Below, piece after piece: positions 42,549-45,618 of a DNA stretch of 45,618 nt. The DNA is from Herbaspirillum lusitanum P6-12. Its GTDB lineage: Bacteria > Pseudomonadota > Gammaproteobacteria > Burkholderiales > Burkholderiaceae_D. The notes under the pieces were generated by a model. That model had not been told where the DNA came from. It did no database searches and saw only the letters and a list, made by a program, of their open reading frames with translations. The stretch's first letter is position 1. Every line of letters starts with the position of its first letter. The position numbers and the translations under genes were made by a program. Where the stretch lies: positions 1 through 45,618 of the forward strand of contig NZ_AJHH01000331.1 of the NCBI RefSeq assembly GCF_000256565.1. Reading direction: 5' to 3'.

Positions 42549-43688
42549 CTACTTCAGGTAGTTCAGCAGCGTCAGGCTGCTGGTGACGACGAAGGATTTT
42601 TGCGCGGCCTGCAGGTAAGTCTGCTGCAGCGACAGCGCACTGATATTTGCCGAGAGATCAGATGGATTGCGGCCCAGCAAGTCGTTGACGCTTTGCTCGT
42701 ATTGCACCTTGAGCACATCGCCTGCTGCGTTCAGATTGTCGATCTCGGACTGGCGCGCGCCCACCGAGGCCGTAGCCGCGCCGACGCTGTTCATCTGCAG
42801 GTCGATCGCGCCGCCGAGCTTGTTCAGGCCACGGGTCAATGCCGCCTGGCTGCCGGGGATCGGGGTACGCGCGGCCTCTGCCTTGTCCGACAACAGCTTT
42901 GCATTGGCCGCCTGTGTCAGCAACGTGCTGTAATTCGGATCGGTTGGAGCAGCGGCATCCAAAGCTGCCTGCGCCGTCTTGTAGGCTTGGATGGGATATT
43001 GTGCCGGCAACGAGCCAACAGGATATTGAAACGTGTTGGCCGCCTGGGTATCGGCATTGTTGGCCGCCTCGGTCACCGGGACCTGCAATAGCGTGATCAG
43101 GTCCTGCATGTTCTTGAAGGTATCCTGGCCCGCTCCCTGGAACACCGCCTGGCCGGAAACGCTAATCTCCATGTTGCGGGTCGAATCCACTTGCAACGTT
43201 TGCTGGCCTTGATCGCCGTTGTAGACGATATTGCCCATGCTGTCGTAATCGAACGGCTGGGTGGTGGCCTTGAACCCCGAGAACAGGTAGTTGCCCAGCG
43301 CATCGGTGGCGTTGGCGAAGCCCAGCATTTCTTTCAGGTTGCCCTTGAGCTCAGTCGCCATGTTGGCGCGTTCGTTATTGGAATACGCTGCATTGCCGGC
43401 CTGGGTGATGTTCGACTTGATCTTGGTCAGCATGGCCGTGACGCTGGTCAGGGCCGCATTCACCTGCGACAGCGAGCTGTCGGCATTGTTGCGATTGGTC
43501 TTGTACTGGTCATTGAGCGCCTGCGTTTGCGACAGGTCCAGCGCACGGGCGGCCGCGACGGCGTCGTCGGACGGCAGCAACACGGTTTGCTGCTGGGTCA
43601 CTTGCTGGTTCAGCTTCAGGATCGAACCCTGCATGCTGGTCAATTCATTGTTGCTCAGTTGATAGAGCATGCTTGTGCTGATACGCAT
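42549..43688 (-). CDS. flgL: flagellar hook-associated protein FlgL (HAP3)
   Basis: Junction protein between hook and filament. The 379 residues start MRISTSMLYQLSNNELTSMQ and have the flagellin-like N-terminal D0/D1 coiled coil (LPSDDAVAAARALDLSQTQA, LSQVNAALTSVTAMLTKIKS) and C-terminal coil (TASVGARQSEIDNLNAAGDV, ISALSLQQTYLQAAQ). AAGGAAG lies seven bases before the ATG. It is the second gene of a flgK-flgL pair, 17 nt downstream of flgK. Confidence 0.95.
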   Translation of the reverse strand: MRISTSMLYQLSNNELTSMQGSILKLNQQVTQQQTVLLPSDDAVAAARALDLSQTQALNDQYKTNRNNADSSLSQVNAALTSVTAMLTKIKSNITQAGNAAYSNNERANMATELKGNLKEMLGFANATDALGNYLFSGFKATTQPFDYDSMGNIVYNGDQGQQTLQVDSTRNMEISVSGQAVFQGAGQDTFKNMQDLITLLQVPVTEAANNADTQAANTFQYPVGSLPAQYPIQAYKTAQAALDAAAPTDPNYSTLLTQAANAKLLSDKAEAARTPIPGSQAALTRGLNKLGGAIDLQMNSVGAATASVGARQSEIDNLNAAGDVLKVQYEQSVNDLLGRNPSDLSANISALSLQQTYLQAAQKSFVVTSSLTLLNYLK

Positions 43689-43705
43689 TTTGATCTTCCT
43701 TAAAA

Positions 43706-45618
43706 CTAGCCGCCGAGCGTGAACAAGACATTCAGCATGTCGCTGGCAGCCTGAATGATTTTTGCCGCAGCCTGATAGGCTGTTTGATTCTTGATCATGT
43801 TGGCCAACTCCTCATCCTGGTTGACGCCGGATTCGGATTGCTGCTCTTGCTGAATCGCGGTCAAGCGCGCGTTTTCAGCCTTGTTGGTGACAGTGATCTC
43901 ATTGGTCTTGTTGCCGATCAGGCTGACCAGTTGCGAATACGATCCCTGGAACGAGGTATTGCCGATCGTGTTCGCGGTTTGCAGCGCGTTCAAGGCCAGC
44001 GCGTTGCGATTGTCGGTCACACCGCCGGTGTTTGGCGAGACGTAAAACTGGTCGCCGTTGGCAGGCTGGCCGGTAATGCTGAAGCTCATGCCGGTCGACG
44101 TGGTGTAGCTGTAACCAGGGCCGAAAGGCAGATTCGGCGGCGTCACCAGGACTGGATTGCCGCCGGCATCCTTGACTGTGACAGTTCCCATTGGCGCCGT
44201 CCCAAGCGCAGGCGATGTCGCCAGCGTCCCGGTCGTACTATCAAAGGTGAAGCTTAATTTGGAGCCTGCCGGCAACGTCGTCGCGGTAAAACTCGAATTG
44301 ATGGTACCCGATGAAATCGTGGCGGTACCCGTATTCGCCGGTGTGGGCGAAAACACGAACTTATCATTATTGGCAGGCGTTCCGCTCAGTACGAAACTGA
44401 CGCCGTCGGCGGTGATGGTGGCACCGGCAGAATAAGGGATTGCTGTGCCCGGAGTGTAAGGAGTCGTTACCCCGGCTGTCGTAGTGACCATGACGTTTCC
44501 AACCGGGTTGGGCGACAACGCAAGCGTATTCGTACCGCTGCTATACGTGTAGGTCTGTGTCGAGTTCGGTGCAAATGCAGCTTTGTCCACCGTCGCCGAA
44601 GTCACCACGCCGGTGCCGGTGTTGCCGCTCGTGACCAGCCCCATGTTCGTGACCGCGTTACTCGACGTCACGATCGGCGTTCCTGCGGCGATCTTCTGCG
44701 TATTGGTGATCGCCACGCTGATGCCGTTGGCGCCGTCGATGGTCGGCTTGATCAGGAAACTGTCTTTGGCCACCATACCGGCGGAACCGAAATCCACACC
44801 GTCGATCGTGACCGGCATTGTCGCTGAAGTGGTCTTGGTGTTGTCCGACAAACGCGTGACAGAATAATTGAAACCGTCGTAATCAAGACGGTAATCGCTG
44901 GTCGTCAGTGCTGAGGGGTTGCTGATGGTTGCCGTTGCAGTTGCCACCGGTAGTGCAACGTGATTCTTGATGTTGGCCACAACTGACGGCACCGGCACGT
45001 TGAAGAAGTCGGTGCCCAGCGCGCCGTTCTGATCCTGCCCCAGCTTATGCTGCGCGTTGAACGCGCTGGCCATCGCGATTGCCACGCGACCCAACGTATT
45101 TTGCGCCGTGTCCAGCGTTTCGGTACGGTATTGCAGGATCCCGCCCAGGCTACCGCCGGTGAAGGCGCCGTCGGGCAACAGGATGGTCGCGTTGCTGCTG
45201 GTCTTGATCGACACTTGAAGGCGCGTCGGATCGTCGTCCGCCGGCGTCGCCACCAGTTGCGAAACCTGATCACCCAGCACCAGCGGCTGGCCGTTGCCGA
45301 TGAACACGCTCATCGAACCATTGTTTTGCGGCAAGGTAGTGACCTTGACGATCTTGTTCAGATCTGCAATCGCCTGATCGCGTTGGTCGAGCAAATCGTT
45401 CGGTGCTGCACCGCCGCCGCTGCCCTGCGCCTTGATGATCGCCTGGTTCAGTTCCTGGATCTGCGTTGCCAACGAATTGATGGAACCGATGCTCGACGTG
45501 ATCTGGGCGTTGACGCTGGTACGACTCTGCGCCATTTGGTCGTTCAGGCTCTGGAAACGGGCAGCGAGCGTCGAACCGGCGGACAGCACGGCCTGACGGG
45601 CGGCGTCGTTATTTGGCG
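43706..45618 (-). CDS. flgK: flagellar hook-associated protein FlgK (HAP1), N-terminus beyond the window
   Basis: Hook-filament junction protein. The frame stays open to the right window edge; the first visible residues are PNNDAARQAVLSAG, internal to FlgK, so the N-terminal domain is missing. Visible are the coiled coil with SINSLATQIQELNQAI, the DLLDQRDQAIADLNKIV motif, a long beta-rich central domain, and the C-terminal coil ending QTAYQAAAKIIQAASDMLNVLF. The central domain contains at least two clear copies of a module (GVSFVLSGTPANNDKFVFSP and GMSFSITGQPANGDQFYVSP) and a more divergent third (GVDFGSAGMVAKDSFLIKP). The visible part alone is about 637 residues, already longer than whole E. 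coli FlgK (547). Confidence 0.95.
   Translation of the reverse strand, partial: PNNDAARQAVLSAGSTLAARFQSLNDQMAQSRTSVNAQITSSIGSINSLATQIQELNQAIIKAQGSGGGAAPNDLLDQRDQAIADLNKIVKVTTLPQNNGSMSVFIGNGQPLVLGDQVSQLVATPADDDPTRLQVSIKTSSNATILLPDGAFTGGSLGGILQYRTETLDTAQNTLGRVAIAMASAFNAQHKLGQDQNGALGTDFFNVPVPSVVANIKNHVALPVATATATISNPSALTTSDYRLDYDGFNYSVTRLSDNTKTTSATMPVTIDGVDFGSAGMVAKDSFLIKPTIDGANGISVAITNTQKIAAGTPIVTSSNAVTNMGLVTSGNTGTGVVTSATVDKAAFAPNSTQTYTYSSGTNTLALSPNPVGNVMVTTTAGVTTPYTPGTAIPYSAGATITADGVSFVLSGTPANNDKFVFSPTPANTGTATISSGTINSSFTATTLPAGSKLSFTFDSTTGTLATSPALGTAPMGTVTVKDAGGNPVLVTPPNLPFGPGYSYTTSTGMSFSITGQPANGDQFYVSPNTGGVTDNRNALALNALQTANTIGNTSFQGSYSQLVSLIGNKTNEITVTNKAENARLTAIQQEQQSESGVNQDEELANMIKNQTAYQAAAKIIQAASDMLNVLFTLGG

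Overview
The window is a GC-rich chromosomal segment from a betaproteobacterium of the order Burkholderiales. The protein sequences and gene order point to Oxalobacteraceae, most like Herbaspirillum; this is inferred from gene content (rpsF-priB-rpsR-rplI-dnaB block, alaA-hom pair, PIN-PhoH, Pit/DUF47, a split-arnA L-Ara4N cluster, and a fliC-flaG-fliD-fliS-fliT / fliE / fliF-to-fliR flagellar cluster) and was not checked by database search. Nearly all genes belong to well-known families. No phage, insertion sequence, CRISPR array, tRNA or rRNA was seen.

Layout. (1) 1-1240: the 3' part of a CsgG/LpoB-like secreted protein and a small exported adhesin-E-like protein. (2) 1322-4001, minus strand: alaA (alanine aminotransferase) and hom (homoserine dehydrogenase), with a terminator/attenuator-like hairpin just before hom. 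(3) 4229-12154, plus strand: a small Mth938/DUF498 protein, then a lipid A L-Ara4N modification cluster (arnT, one arnE/F-like flippase subunit, arnB, arnC, formyltransferase and dehydrogenase halves of ArnA as separate genes, an intrinsic terminator, then arnD). (4) 12224-16646: Bcp-type peroxiredoxin, PIN-PhoH ATPase and, on the minus strand, Pit phosphate transporter with its DUF47 partner. (5) 16756-19823, minus strand: rpsF-priB-rpsR-rplI operon followed by dnaB. (6) lexA with an SOS box, divergent from rpsF.

(7) 20912-45618: a flagellar regulon. A TPR-glycosyltransferase lies directly upstream of the flagellin gene, which has two tandem sigma-28-like promoters. Then follow flaG (filament length), fliD (cap, with three hook-IN-like modules), fliS (flagellin chaperone), fliT, a second FliK-like protein overlapping a FlhB-C-terminus-like protein, and a YcgR c-di-GMP brake. 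fliE is divergent from the basal-body/export operon fliF-G-H-I-J-K-L-M-N-O-P-Q-R. The hook-filament junction genes flgK (cut by the window end) and flgL converge on fliR from the other strand.

The most unusual observation is a perfect 284-bp direct repeat (287-bp period) inside fliS. It replaces the last nine codons of the first copy by frameshift and leaves a second, N-terminally truncated copy that carries the natural C-terminus. Deletion of one unit would restore a normal gene. It is either a recent, potentially reversible duplication or an assembly artefact. Other items worth checking are the FliK-like/FlhB-like pair, the probable flagellin glycosyltransferase, the repeat-expanded FliD and FlgK, the terminator inside the arn cluster, and several unexplained dyads (before arnD, between fliE and fliF, in the rpsF leader).
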